DNA of 64,000 bases from Streptomyces xylophagus. GTDB lineage: Bacteria; Actinomycetota; Actinomycetes; Streptomycetales; Streptomycetaceae. Positions 34,454 to 41,935 of the stretch are shown here, in pieces; positions within the stretch are counted from its first letter, which is position 1; the number at the start of each line of letters is the position of its first letter. Where the stretch lies: NCBI RefSeq assembly GCF_000716435.1, contig NZ_JNWO01000007.1, forward strand, positions 992,001 through 1,056,000, given 5' to 3'. The position numbers and the translations under genes were made by a program. The notes beneath the pieces were generated by a model. It saw only the letters and a list, made by a program, of their open reading frames with translations. It ran no database searches and was not told the origin of the DNA.

Positions 34454-35777
34454 CGACGGCCTCCCTCGGGGCGGGGATGTGGTGGCGGGCGTTGACGGGC
34501 CGGACGAGTTCGTTGGCGACGAAACCGATGGCGAGCAGCCCGATCATGATGATGAACGAGGTGTCGTAGAGGGAGGCGCCGTGCTTGCCGGCGTTCTTCT
34601 GGTGGTCGGCGATCCAGTTCACGATCAGCGGACCGAGTACGCCGGCCAGGGACCAGGCGGTGAGCAGCCGGCCGTGGATCGCGCCGACCTGGTAGGTCCC
34701 GAAGAGGTCCTTCAGGTAGGCGGGCACGGTCGCGAAGCCGCCGCCGTAGAAGGAGAGGATGACCAGCGCGCACAGGATGAACAGCGGTTTCGAGGAGTCG
34801 CCGAACAGGGCGATGAGCGCGTACATGATCGCGCCGACGCCGAGGTAGACGCGGTAGATGTTCTTGCGCCCGATCAGGTCGGAGGTCGACGACCAGCCGA
34901 TACGGCCGGCCATGTTGGCCGCGGAGAGCAGCGCGACGAAGCCGGCGGCGGCCGACACGGTGACCGGTGTGGAGGTGTCCGCGAAGAAGTCCGTGATCAT
35001 CGGGGCGGCCTTCTCCAGGATGCCGATGCCCGCGGTCACGTTCATGCACAGGACGACCCACAGGCACCAGAACTGCGGTGTCCGCACGGCGCTGTTGGCC
35101 GAGACCTGTACGCCGGAGAGGACGCCGGGCGCGTTCGCGGCGACCTTGCCCTTGTCCTCGCCCTTGAGGTCCTCCGTGCGCGGCACTCGTACGAGCAGCA
35201 CACCGAGTGTCATGAATACCGCATACGAAAGACCGAGTACGAGGAACGACTGGGCGATGCCGGTGTTGTCGGAACCGAACGACTTCAGCATCTGGGCGGT
35301 CCACGGTGAGGCGATGAGCGCGCCGCCGCCGAAGCCCATGATGGCGATGCCGGTGGCCATGCCGGGCCGGTCCGGGAACCACTTGATGAGGGTCGAGACC
35401 GGTGAGATGTAGCCGATGCCGAGGCCGATCCCGCCGACGAAGCCGTAGCCGAGGACGATCAGCCAGAACTGCTTCGTCTCCGCACCCAGCGCGGAGATCA
35501 GGAAGCCGGAGGAGAAGCAGATCAGGGCGACGGTCATCGCCCAGCGCGGCCCGTTGCGTTCGACGAGGGTGCCGCCGAACGCGGCCGAGAGGCCGAGCAT
35601 GACGATCGCGAGCTGGAAGGGCAGCGCGCTCTGCGTGCCGCTGAGGTTCAGTGAGGATTCGAGCGGCGGCTTGAAGACACTCCAGGCGTAGGCCTGGCCG
35701 ATGGAGAGGTGCACCGAGAGGGCGGCGGGGGGAACCAGCCAGCGGCTCCACGCCGGGGGTGCTACTGGGGGACTCAT
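34422..35777 (-). CDS. OFA-family MFS transporter 3, 451 aa
   Basis: Twelve helices with OFA motifs: LSIGQAYAWSVFKPPLE in helix 1, GYGFVGGIGLGIGYISPVSTLIKWFPDRPGMATGIAIMGFGGGA in the middle, and SDLIGRKNIYR in the later loop. It lacks the soluble N-terminal segment of the other two transporters and is a separate subfamily, closer to classic OxlT-like proteins. I place the start at ATG 35777 because the longer frame to 35969 would read through a repeat region and a regulator site. It is followed by an overlapping small-subunit gene and divergent from the ketopantoate-reductase-like gene. Confidence 0.87.
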   Translation of the reverse strand: MSPPVAPPAWSRWLVPPAALSVHLSIGQAYAWSVFKPPLESSLNLSGTQSALPFQLAIVMLGLSAAFGGTLVERNGPRWAMTVALICFSSGFLISALGAETKQFWLIVLGYGFVGGIGLGIGYISPVSTLIKWFPDRPGMATGIAIMGFGGGALIASPWTAQMLKSFGSDNTGIAQSFLVLGLSYAVFMTLGVLLVRVPRTEDLKGEDKGKVAANAPGVLSGVQVSANSAVRTPQFWCLWVVLCMNVTAGIGILEKAAPMITDFFADTSTPVTVSAAAGFVALLSAANMAGRIGWSSTSDLIGRKNIYRVYLGVGAIMYALIALFGDSSKPLFILCALVILSFYGGGFATVPAYLKDLFGTYQVGAIHGRLLTAWSLAGVLGPLIVNWIADHQKNAGKHGASLYDTSFIIMIGLLAIGFVANELVRPVNARHHIPAPREAVDVERHQSESA

Positions 35778-35859
35778 GATCCCGGACGGTAGGGAGTGGC
35801 AGGGGAGTTGAGAAGGCGGCGCGTCGACGGTATGCGATGAGCGGTATGCAGAGTGCGCC

Positions 35860-35919
35860 GAACGGTCGCCGTTGGAACGGTCGTTGCCGGAACGGCCGTT
35901 GCCGAAACGGTCGCTGTCC
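35860..35919. repeat. Four 15-bp tandem repeats in the leader of OFA transporter 3
   Basis: Units of 15 bp beginning GAACGGTCG or a close variant follow each other head to tail: 35860-35874, 35875-35889, 35890-35904 and 35905-35919. The second and third differ at one base; the first and fourth are more diverged. They lie between the transporter start (35777) and the operator at 35945, in the presumed 5' untranslated region. Confidence 0.72.
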
Positions 35920-35944
35920 GAACCCTTGCCGCCCCTGACTCCAT

Positions 35945-35959
35945 ACTGTAGACAATATT
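35945..35959. promoter_or_regulatory. Candidate GntR operator in the OFA3 / reductase divergent region
   Basis: ACTGTAGACAATATT shares ACTGTAGAC(A/G)ATA with the site upstream of the GntR gene (33123-33141, other strand). The flanking TTCGTCGAC also occurs in the centre of the palindrome before oxc. This site would control the divergent transporter and reductase genes. Confidence 0.58.
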
Positions 35960-36053
35960 TCGTCGACACTTTTCTCCTCTGCTCGGCGCCGTCCGCACTG
36001 GCCGGTCGGCAGCCACCTCCGCGGTACTCCCTCGACCGAACGGAGAGTCTCCG

Positions 36054-37025
36054 GTGAAAGTCTCAGTCCTCGGCGCCGGTGCGATCGGCGCCTATGTCGG
36101 CGCCGCGTTGCACCGTGCGGGCGCCGATGTGCATCTCGTCGCCCGTGGACCGCATCTCGCGGCCATGAGGCAGCACGGTGTCCAAGTACTCAGCCCGCGC
36201 GGCGACTTCACCGCCCGCGTCCATGCCACCGACGACCCGGCCGAGATCGGCCCGGTCGACTTCGTCCTCCTCGGCCTGAAGGCCAACTCGTACGCGGCGT
36301 GCGGGCCGCTGATCGAGCCCCTGCTGCACGACACCACGGCGGTCGTGGCCGCCCAGAACGGCATCCCCTGGTGGTACTTCCACGCACACGGCGGGCCCTA
36401 CGACGGGCAGCGCATCGAGAGTGTGGACCCGGACGGCGCGGTCAGTGCGGTGCTCGCGCCGGAACGGGCCGTCGGCTGTGTCGTCTACGCGGCAACAGAG
36501 CTGGCGGGACCGGGAGTTGTACGGCATCTCGAAGGGACCCGGTTCTCGATCGGGGAGCCCGACCGGAGCGTCTCGGCGCGCTGTCTGGCGCTGAGCGAGG
36601 CCATGCAGGCGGGCGGCCTGAAGTGCCCGGTCGAGCCGGAGCTGCGCAACGACATCTGGCTCAAGCTGCTCGGCAACATCTCCTTCAACCCGATCAGCGC
36701 GCTGGCCCGCGCCACCATGCGCCAGATGTGCCTGCACGGCGGTACCCGCAAGGTCATCGAGATCATGATGACCGAGACGCTGTCCGTCGCCGAGGCCCTG
36801 GGCTGCGAGGTCGGCGTCTCCATCGAACGGCGGCTCGCCGGCGCGGAACGCGTCGGCGACCATCGCACCTCGACGCTCCAGGACCTGGAGCGGGGCAAGC
36901 CGCTCGAACTCGACGTACTCCTCGCGGCCGTCGTCGAGTTGGCGGAGATCACCGGTGTGGAGGTGCCCACCCTGCGCACCGTGCACGCCATCTCGGACCT
37001 GCTCGCGCTGAGGAGCGCCGCATGA
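36054..37025 (+). CDS. Ketopantoate reductase-like (ApbA/PanE family) oxidoreductase, 323 aa
   Basis: The start is GTG with GGAGAGTC upstream. KVSVLGAGAIGAYVGAALHRAGADVHLVARG is the NADP-binding fold with GxGxxG. KANSYAACGPLIEPLL and AQNGIPWWYF cover the substrate region, and the catalytic Lys is near 204 in NDIWLKLLGNISFNPISAL. True PanE enzymes reduce ketopantoate, but the PWWYF variant and the oxalate-locus context suggest another 2-oxo acid, for example glyoxylate or tartronate semialdehyde (inference). Followed directly by a formate dehydrogenase relic and fdhD. Confidence 0.82.
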   Translation: MKVSVLGAGAIGAYVGAALHRAGADVHLVARGPHLAAMRQHGVQVLSPRGDFTARVHATDDPAEIGPVDFVLLGLKANSYAACGPLIEPLLHDTTAVVAAQNGIPWWYFHAHGGPYDGQRIESVDPDGAVSAVLAPERAVGCVVYAATELAGPGVVRHLEGTRFSIGEPDRSVSARCLALSEAMQAGGLKCPVEPELRNDIWLKLLGNISFNPISALARATMRQMCLHGGTRKVIEIMMTETLSVAEALGCEVGVSIERRLAGAERVGDHRTSTLQDLERGKPLELDVLLAAVVELAEITGVEVPTLRTVHAISDLLALRSAA

Positions 37026-37026
37026 G

Positions 37027-37179
37027 CAGCCGTACCGGGGAGTGGGCTGCAACCTCACGCTGCACGTGCAGGACAATGAGATCGTGAAGGTCACCTCTCC
37101 GCACGACAACCCGGTGACCCACGGCAACCTCTGCATCAAGGGCCGTTTCGGCTACCAGCACGTACAGAACCGGGGCTGA
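37027..37179 (+). pseudogene. Remnant of a formate dehydrogenase-type molybdo-iron-sulfur gene
   Basis: The frame ending at TGA 37177-37179 reads VGCNLTLHVQDNEIVKVT, then SPVxxGxLCxKGRFG-like NPVTHGNLCIKGRFGYQ, the start of the [4Fe-4S]/molybdopterin domain of formate dehydrogenases. The family motif CPYCGVGC appears as QPYRGVGC, so two of the cluster cysteines are lost. An in-frame TGA (37011-37013) lies five codons upstream of this segment, and no ribosome site or start codon is well placed (GTG at 37042 would begin mid-motif). It is fused by deletion to the end of the reductase gene and lies 7 bp before fdhD. The catalytic domains are absent. Confidence 0.75.
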
Positions 37180-37186
37180 TCAGGAC

Positions 37187-38035
37187 ATGGGACGAGTCAC
37201 GGAACGACGCAAGGTGATCCGGATCCGGGACGGCGCGGTCACCAGCCGCCCGGACACCCTCGTCGCCGAGGAACCCCTCGAGATCCGGCTCAACGGCAAA
37301 CCGCTCGCGATCACCATGCGCACACCGGGCGACGACTTCGCGCTCGCGGCCGGTTTCCTGGTCAGCGAGGGTGTATTGGCTAATGCATACGATCTGCAGA
37401 ACATCGTGTACTGCGCGGGGGCGACCGTCGACGGTTCGAACTCGTACAACGTGGTGGACGTACGAACCGCCCCGGACGTGGTGATGCCCGACATCACGTT
37501 GGAGCGCAACGTGTATACGACGTCCTCGTGCGGTCTGTGCGGCAAGGCGAGCCTGGACGCGGTCCGTACGACGGCTCGCTGGCCCATCGCGGACACTCCC
37601 CCGGTCCGTGTCGAGCCCTCGCTGCTCGCGGGCCTCCCCGACCGGCTGCGCGCGGCCCAGCGGGTCTTCGACCGGACCGGGGGTCTGCACGCGGCGGCCC
37701 TGTTCAGCGAGGAGGGCGAGCTGCTGGACGTACGGGAGGACGTGGGCCGGCACAACGCGGTCGACAAGCTGGTCGGCCGCGCCCTGCAGAACGGAGACCT
37801 GCCGCTGTCCCGGGTGATCCTGCTGGTGTCGGGCCGGGCCTCGTTCGAGCTGGCGCAGAAGGCCGTGATGGCGGGCATCCCGCTGCTGGCGGCGGTGTCG
37901 GCGCCCTCGTCGCTGGCCGTGGACCTGGCGCTGGAGACGGGTCTGACCCTGGTGGGCTTCCTGCGGGGCAGCAACATGAACGTGTACGCGGGCGAGGACC
38001 GCATCGCCCTGCGGGCCGCGGCCGCCCAGGGCTGA
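37187..38035 (+). CDS. fdhD: Formate dehydrogenase accessory sulfurtransferase FdhD, 282 aa
   Basis: The persulfide-carrying CGLCGK motif is at C115 and C118, after TTSS, as in FdhD. RLNGKPLAITMRTPGDDFALAAGFLVSEGV and DVREDVGRHNAVDKLVG are also diagnostic, and VSGRASFELAQKAVMAGIPLL completes the domain. FdhD hands sulfur from a cysteine desulfurase to the bis-MGD cofactor so that formate dehydrogenase becomes active. The gene looks intact although the dehydrogenase fragment before it is decayed, so its client must be encoded elsewhere, if it still has one. Confidence 0.95.
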   Translation: MGRVTERRKVIRIRDGAVTSRPDTLVAEEPLEIRLNGKPLAITMRTPGDDFALAAGFLVSEGVLANAYDLQNIVYCAGATVDGSNSYNVVDVRTAPDVVMPDITLERNVYTTSSCGLCGKASLDAVRTTARWPIADTPPVRVEPSLLAGLPDRLRAAQRVFDRTGGLHAAALFSEEGELLDVREDVGRHNAVDKLVGRALQNGDLPLSRVILLVSGRASFELAQKAVMAGIPLLAAVSAPSSLAVDLALETGLTLVGFLRGSNMNVYAGEDRIALRAAAAQG

Positions 38036-38058
38036 AGGTCCACGTCCCGCGTCACGGC

Positions 38059-38109
38059 GGCGGGGCCCCGGCCGGCGGGGAGCGCCCCCTGCGCCGCAGG
38101 GGCCCCGCC
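38059..38109. terminator. GC-rich double stem terminator between fdhD and LysR
   Basis: An outer perfect 11-bp inverted repeat (GGCGGGGCCCC at 38059-38069, GGGGCCCCGCC at 38099-38109) encloses a smaller competing hairpin (CCCCTGCG / CGCAGGGG, 38086-38102). It lies between convergent genes and probably terminates both. Confidence 0.7.
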
Positions 38110-38934
38110 TCAGTCCTGGTCCCCGAGGCCTTGTGCGGCCTGGGTGAACGCCGTGATCAGGGGTGAGCGGCGGGCCGCCTCCCAGGCGAGGATCACCTGG
38201 TCGGGTTCGGCGTCGGTGACGGGGACGTAGGTGATGTCGGGGCGGGAGTACTGCTCGGCGACGGAGGTGGGGACGAGGGTGATGCCCGCTCCGGATGCCA
38301 CGGCCTCGAACTTCTCCTCGATGCTGCGGATCGGTACGTCGTCCGGGCCTGGGTTGGCGTACCGCAGCCAGTTCTCACCGTCGAGGTCGGCCCGTACGAG
38401 GTCCTGTTTGCCGGCGAGCCGGTGGTCGGCGGGGAGCATCGCCACCCGGGTCTCGGTGAACAGGGGTAGCAGGGTGAGGCCCTGTTCGCGGATCGGGCGG
38501 CGCAGATAGGCGAGGTCGACGGTGCCGTCGAGGATCAGCTGTTCCTGGTCGTCCCATTCGACGCGGCGGGCCTTGACCTCGATGTCGGGGTGGGCGGCGC
38601 CGAAGGCGCGCAGGGTGCGGGTGACCACGACGCCCGCGCGGAAGCCGACGACGAGGCGGTGGGGTCCGCGCGCGGACCGCTGCACCCTGCGCCGCGTCGC
38701 GGTCGCCGAGGCGAGCAACGCATGCCCGTCGTCGAGGAGTTGACGCCCGGCCGCCGTCAATGTCACGCCGTGGCTGTCGCGTTCGAAGAGCGTGGCGTCC
38801 AAGTCCTTTTCCAGGGCCCGGATCTGACGGCTCAGCACCGGCTGTGCGATGTGCAGTCGCTCGGCCGCGCGCCCGAAGTGCAACAGCTCGGCGACCGCCA
38901 CGAAGTAGCGGACCTTCCGCAGGTCGAGGTCCAT
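38110..38934 (-). CDS. LysR family transcriptional regulator, 274 aa
   Basis: The N-terminal helix-turn-helix is standard: VRYFVAVAELLHFGRAAERLHIAQPVLSRQIRALEKDLDATLFERDSHGVTLTAAG. The periplasmic-binding-like effector domain follows (LVVGFRAGVVVTRTLRAF...). Slightly shorter than the usual 290-300 residues. Divergent from the SDR gene at 39075, its likely target, with about 140 bp between them. The inducer is unknown. Confidence 0.92.
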   Translation of the reverse strand: MDLDLRKVRYFVAVAELLHFGRAAERLHIAQPVLSRQIRALEKDLDATLFERDSHGVTLTAAGRQLLDDGHALLASATATRRRVQRSARGPHRLVVGFRAGVVVTRTLRAFGAAHPDIEVKARRVEWDDQEQLILDGTVDLAYLRRPIREQGLTLLPLFTETRVAMLPADHRLAGKQDLVRADLDGENWLRYANPGPDDVPIRSIEEKFEAVASGAGITLVPTSVAEQYSRPDITYVPVTDAEPDQVILAWEAARRSPLITAFTQAAQGLGDQD

Positions 38935-39074
38935 GGACGTCGCCCCTTCCCGTGCTTCCGTGCCGCCGTCGGCGATGCCTTCAGGGTATCGCCACCGCCG
39001 AAAGAGGTCTTGGACGGCGGGGCGGTGGCGGTCGCAGGCTGGATCGCGTCACAGCAATGCGAAAGGGGCAGGAC

Positions 39075-39794
39075 ATGAGCCTGCAGGGACAGCGGATCGT
39101 CGTCATCGGCGGTACGGCGGGAATCGGGTTCGCCGTCGCGGAGGCCGCCGCGCGGGAGGGCGCCCGAGTGGTGGTCGCCTCGCGCCGGCAGGAGAGCGTG
39201 GACGCGGCGTTGAAGCGGCTCCCGGAGGACACCGAGGGCCGGGTGCTCGACGCGAGCGACGAGGAGGCGGTGCGGGACTTCTTCGCGGGGCTGGGCGGCT
39301 ACGACCACCTGGTGTACACGGCGGGTGAGGCGCTGCTGATGGAGAGCCTCGCCGAGTCCGACCTCGGGCGGGCCCGCGCCTTCCTGGACATCCGGCTGTG
39401 GGGCGCGTACACGGCCGTGAAGTACGGCGCCGGGTCGATCCGGGAGGGCGGTTCCGTGGTCCTGACCACGGGCACCGCCGGGCGCAGGCCGCTGCCGGGG
39501 ACGACCGTCGCCGCCGCCCTGTGCGGGGCGATGGAGTCGCTGACCCGGGCGCTGGCCCTGGAGCTGGCCCCGCTGCGGGTCAACGTGGTCTCGCCCGGCG
39601 TGGTCCGCACCGAGTTGTGGCGGGAGTTGGGCGACGAGAACCGGGACGGACTGTTCGCGTCCGTCGCCGGTTCGCTGCCGGTCGGCCGGATCGGCGAGCC
39701 AGAGGACATCGCCGAGGCGTATCTGTATCTGATGCGCGGCGGCTACACCACCGGTTCGACGGTGGTCGTGGACGGCGGCACGGTCCTCGTCTGA
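39075..39794 (+). CDS. SDR-family protein lacking the YxxxK motif, 239 aa
   Basis: The cofactor motif VVIGGTAGIGFAVA (about 9-22) and the C-terminal LRVNVVSPGVVRTELW and TTGSTVVVDGGTVLV are typical of classical SDRs. In the active site, however, the expected YxxxK is missing: the aligned stretch is TTVAAALCGAMESL, with Ala146 and Cys150 by my alignment. The catalytic Ser region reads TTGTAG. It may be a non-enzymatic or altered-chemistry member of the family. The ATG has GGGGCAGGA before it. Divergent from a LysR regulator. Confidence 0.85.
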   Translation: MSLQGQRIVVIGGTAGIGFAVAEAAAREGARVVVASRRQESVDAALKRLPEDTEGRVLDASDEEAVRDFFAGLGGYDHLVYTAGEALLMESLAESDLGRARAFLDIRLWGAYTAVKYGAGSIREGGSVVLTTGTAGRRPLPGTTVAAALCGAMESLTRALALELAPLRVNVVSPGVVRTELWRELGDENRDGLFASVAGSLPVGRIGEPEDIAEAYLYLMRGGYTTGSTVVVDGGTVLV

Positions 39795-39886
39795 CCACTC
39801 GGGCGCCCGTACCGCCGGCCCGGAGCAGAGCGCGTCTCAGCCGCCGGGCGCGAAGCCCTCCTCAACCACCCGGCATGAGGCGCACC

Positions 39887-40435
39887 TCAGCCGCCCGTCG
39901 CGAACCGCACCTCCGCCGCCGTCACCACCGACCCCAGTCGCGGGAAGTCGAGCCTGACCGACGCCTGGTGCTCGGCCGCGGTGAACGCGCTCATGGCGTC
40001 CTCGACGAAGACGAGGTCGTAGCCGAGGTCGCCGGCGGCGCGGGCGGTGGACTCCACACCGAGGTTGGTGGCGATCCCGCCGAACACCAGGGTGCTGACG
40101 CCCCGTTCACGCAGGCGGGCGTCAAGTCCCGTGCCCTGGAAGCCACCGATCGTCCGCTTCACGATCTCCAGGTCACCGTCCCGGGCCAGCCCGTCCGCGA
40201 GTCCGCTGCCGGAGGGCTGCTCGGCGATGCCCGGGCGTTCGACCCGGATCAGTACGACGAGCGCGCCAGCGGAGCGGAAGCCGGTGGCCAACTCCTCGGC
40301 CGCAGCGAGGACTTCGGTGCCCTTGTACGGTTCGAGCGGCAGCGCGACGATGCGGTCCATGAGGTCGACCAGGACCAGGGCGGTGCGCTCGGGGTCGAGG
40401 GCGAGCCGGGGTTCGGGAGTCTGCGGTGGGGTCAT
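39887..40435 (-). CDS. Isochorismatase-like hydrolase family protein with Gly at the nucleophile position, 182 aa
   Basis: The family Asp (D24 in VLVDLMDRI) and Lys (K93 in IVKRTIGGF) are present, with the cis-peptide region GIATNLGVESTARAAGDLGYDLVFVEDAMSAF. Cysteine hydrolases have TxxCVxxTAR; here it is TNLGVEST, so the nucleophile Cys is Gly126. That resembles true isochorismatases, which also lack the cysteine, more than nicotinamidases. No siderophore or phenazine genes are nearby. Substrate unknown. It ends 92 bp after the convergent SDR stop, and the MarR gene lies upstream on the same strand. Confidence 0.82.
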   Translation of the reverse strand: MTPPQTPEPRLALDPERTALVLVDLMDRIVALPLEPYKGTEVLAAAEELATGFRSAGALVVLIRVERPGIAEQPSGSGLADGLARDGDLEIVKRTIGGFQGTGLDARLRERGVSTLVFGGIATNLGVESTARAAGDLGYDLVFVEDAMSAFTAAEHQASVRLDFPRLGSVVTAAEVRFATGG

Positions 40436-40454
40436 GACGGAACGTTAGCTCCCG

Positions 40455-40892
40455 TCAGCCGTCCGTACCGGAAATCCGGATCAACAGCCCCATGAACCGG
40501 TCACGTTCGGCCACCGACAGCGGGGCGAGGAGTTGCTTGTTGGCCTCGCGGGCCGCCTTCTCGCAGCGCTTCAGCAGCCGTTCACCCTCCGTCGTGAGCG
40601 AGACGGCGTTCTTGCGGCGGTCCTTCGGGTCCGGTTCCCGTACGACCAGACCGGCGGACTGGAGGTCGTTGAGGACGCCGACCAGGTCCTTGGGGTCGAG
40701 CCCGACACCGCGGCCGAGGTCGGCCTGGGCGACGGGGGCGAGATCGCGGACGGCGGAGAGCACCACGTGGTGCCACATCTTCAGGCCCTCGGCGGCCAGC
40801 GCGTCGGCGACGAGGGCCCGGCCGCGTGCGGCGGCCCGGCCGAGGAGCCAGCTGGGGAGCGAGCGGATCGCGGGGAGGGGTGCTTCGGCCAT
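40455..40892 (-). CDS. MarR family transcriptional regulator, 145 aa
   Basis: The winged helix is visible: LAPVAQADLGRGVGLDPKDLVGVLNDLQSAGLVVREPDPKDRRKNAVSLTTEGERLLKRCE. Its start leaves 125 bp to a divergent quinone-oxidoreductase gene. That gap contains two copies of one inverted repeat, so self-repression and repression of the neighbour are likely. The downstream isochorismatase-like gene starts only 19 bp after its stop and may be co-transcribed. Confidence 0.9.
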   Translation of the reverse strand: MAEAPLPAIRSLPSWLLGRAAARGRALVADALAAEGLKMWHHVVLSAVRDLAPVAQADLGRGVGLDPKDLVGVLNDLQSAGLVVREPDPKDRRKNAVSLTTEGERLLKRCEKAAREANKQLLAPLSVAERDRFMGLLIRISGTDG

Positions 40893-40912
40893 GCGGGCAG
40901 CCTACCCAAAAG

Positions 40913-40931
40913 TCGTTGGACTTCCCAACGA
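40913..40931. promoter_or_regulatory. MarR operator copy 1
   Basis: Perfect arms TCGTTGG and CCAACGA flank ACTTC. The site starts 21 bp before the MarR start codon. Confidence 0.75.
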
Positions 40932-40941
40932 AATCGTGAAT

Positions 40942-40962
40942 ATCATTGGACCTCCCAACGAT
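40942..40962. promoter_or_regulatory. MarR operator copy 2
   Basis: ATCATTGG and CCAACGAT flank ACCTC, with one mismatch between arms. It shares TTGGAC-TCCCAACGA with copy 1 and is centred 30 bp from it, about three helical turns, so two dimers could bind on one face of the DNA. Confidence 0.75.
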
Positions 40963-41017
40963 CCCCGGCGATCCCCAGCCGGCTCCTCGGCGATCCCCCA
41001 TGCTTCCTGGAGGTGCG

Positions 41018-41935
41018 ATGCGTCGCGTCCGGTACGAGTCCACCGGCGGCCCGCTGTTCCTGGAGGAGACCCCCGTCCCCGAACCGGGCCCCGGCGAACT
41101 CCTCGTCCGCGCCGAGGCGATCGGGGTCACCCTGCCCGTCGTCCGCAAGGTCACCGAAGCCACCGAGCCGATCCCGCTCGGCGGCGAGATCGCGGGCGAG
41201 GTGGTCGCCGTAGGACATGGTGTGACCCGTTTCCGGGCGGGCGAGCGCGTGACGGGGCTGTGTTTCGGGCACGGGTACGCCGACTTCGCGGTTCTCCACG
41301 AAGCCATGGCCTCGCCCGTGCCCGACACCGTGTCCGCCGTCGACGCGGTCGCGCTGGTCCGCAGCGGACTGGTGGCACTGGGCGCGCTGGACGCGGCCCG
41401 TCCCGAACCCGGCGAAGCCGCGCTGATCACGGCGGCGGCGAGCGGAGTCGGCCATCTCGCCGTGCAGTTGGCGAAGGTGCGGGGCGCCGGGCGGGTCGTG
41501 GGCGCGGTCTCCGATCCGGCGAAGGCCGACTTCGTGCGCGCGCTGGGTGCCGACGAGGTGATCACCTACGACCGGGAGGACTGGGGCGACCCCGTCGACT
41601 ATGTACTCGACGCGGTGGGCGGCGAGTTGCTGACCCCGGCGATCACGGCGCTCGTTCCGGGCGGGCGGCTCGTGGCGTACAGCTCGGGCGGCGGGACGAT
41701 CGAGGCGTACGACCTTCTCGTGGGCGCCAAGTCCGTGATCGGGTTCCAGATGGCGCGGATCGCGCGCGGGAGGCCGGAGTTGTACGAGCGGTGGCGTCAG
41801 GAGCTGTGGCGGCTGTTCTCCGAGGGCGCCCTGAAACCGGCGGTGCACGGGGAGTTCGGGCTGGCGGAGGCGGCGAAGGCGCACGAGGTGATCGAGTCGC
41901 GGAGCAACCTGGGCAAGGTCGTTCTGCGCCCCTGA
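41018..41935 (+). CDS. Zinc-independent quinone oxidoreductase/MDR family enzyme, 305 aa
   Basis: MRRVRYESTGGPLFLEETPVPEPGPGELLVRAEAIGV is the typical N-terminal domain of quinone reductases. AALITAAASGVGHLAVQLAK supplies the NADPH-binding motif (AASGVG), and no zinc ligands are seen. ATG 41018 has GGAGGT just before it; the in-frame ATGs at 40946 and 41000 lie in or next to the operator. It reduces quinones or enones, a common target of redox-sensing or drug-sensing MarR repressors such as the divergent one here. Confidence 0.87.
   Translation: MRRVRYESTGGPLFLEETPVPEPGPGELLVRAEAIGVTLPVVRKVTEATEPIPLGGEIAGEVVAVGHGVTRFRAGERVTGLCFGHGYADFAVLHEAMASPVPDTVSAVDAVALVRSGLVALGALDAARPEPGEAALITAAASGVGHLAVQLAKVRGAGRVVGAVSDPAKADFVRALGADEVITYDREDWGDPVDYVLDAVGGELLTPAITALVPGGRLVAYSSGGGTIEAYDLLVGAKSVIGFQMARIARGRPELYERWRQELWRLFSEGALKPAVHGEFGLAEAAKAHEVIESRSNLGKVVLRP

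Noticed and set aside
35778..35969. 64-residue N-terminal extension of OFA transporter 3
   Set aside because: It would translate the 15-bp repeats into low-complexity Asn/Gly/Arg/Ser and start next to the operator. The OFA fold begins after ATG 35777.
37022..37087. A 21-codon frame starting in an ATGA overlap with the reductase stop
   Set aside because: Its residues match nothing, while another frame of the same DNA clearly encodes formate-dehydrogenase sequence. It looks like an accident of the deletion.
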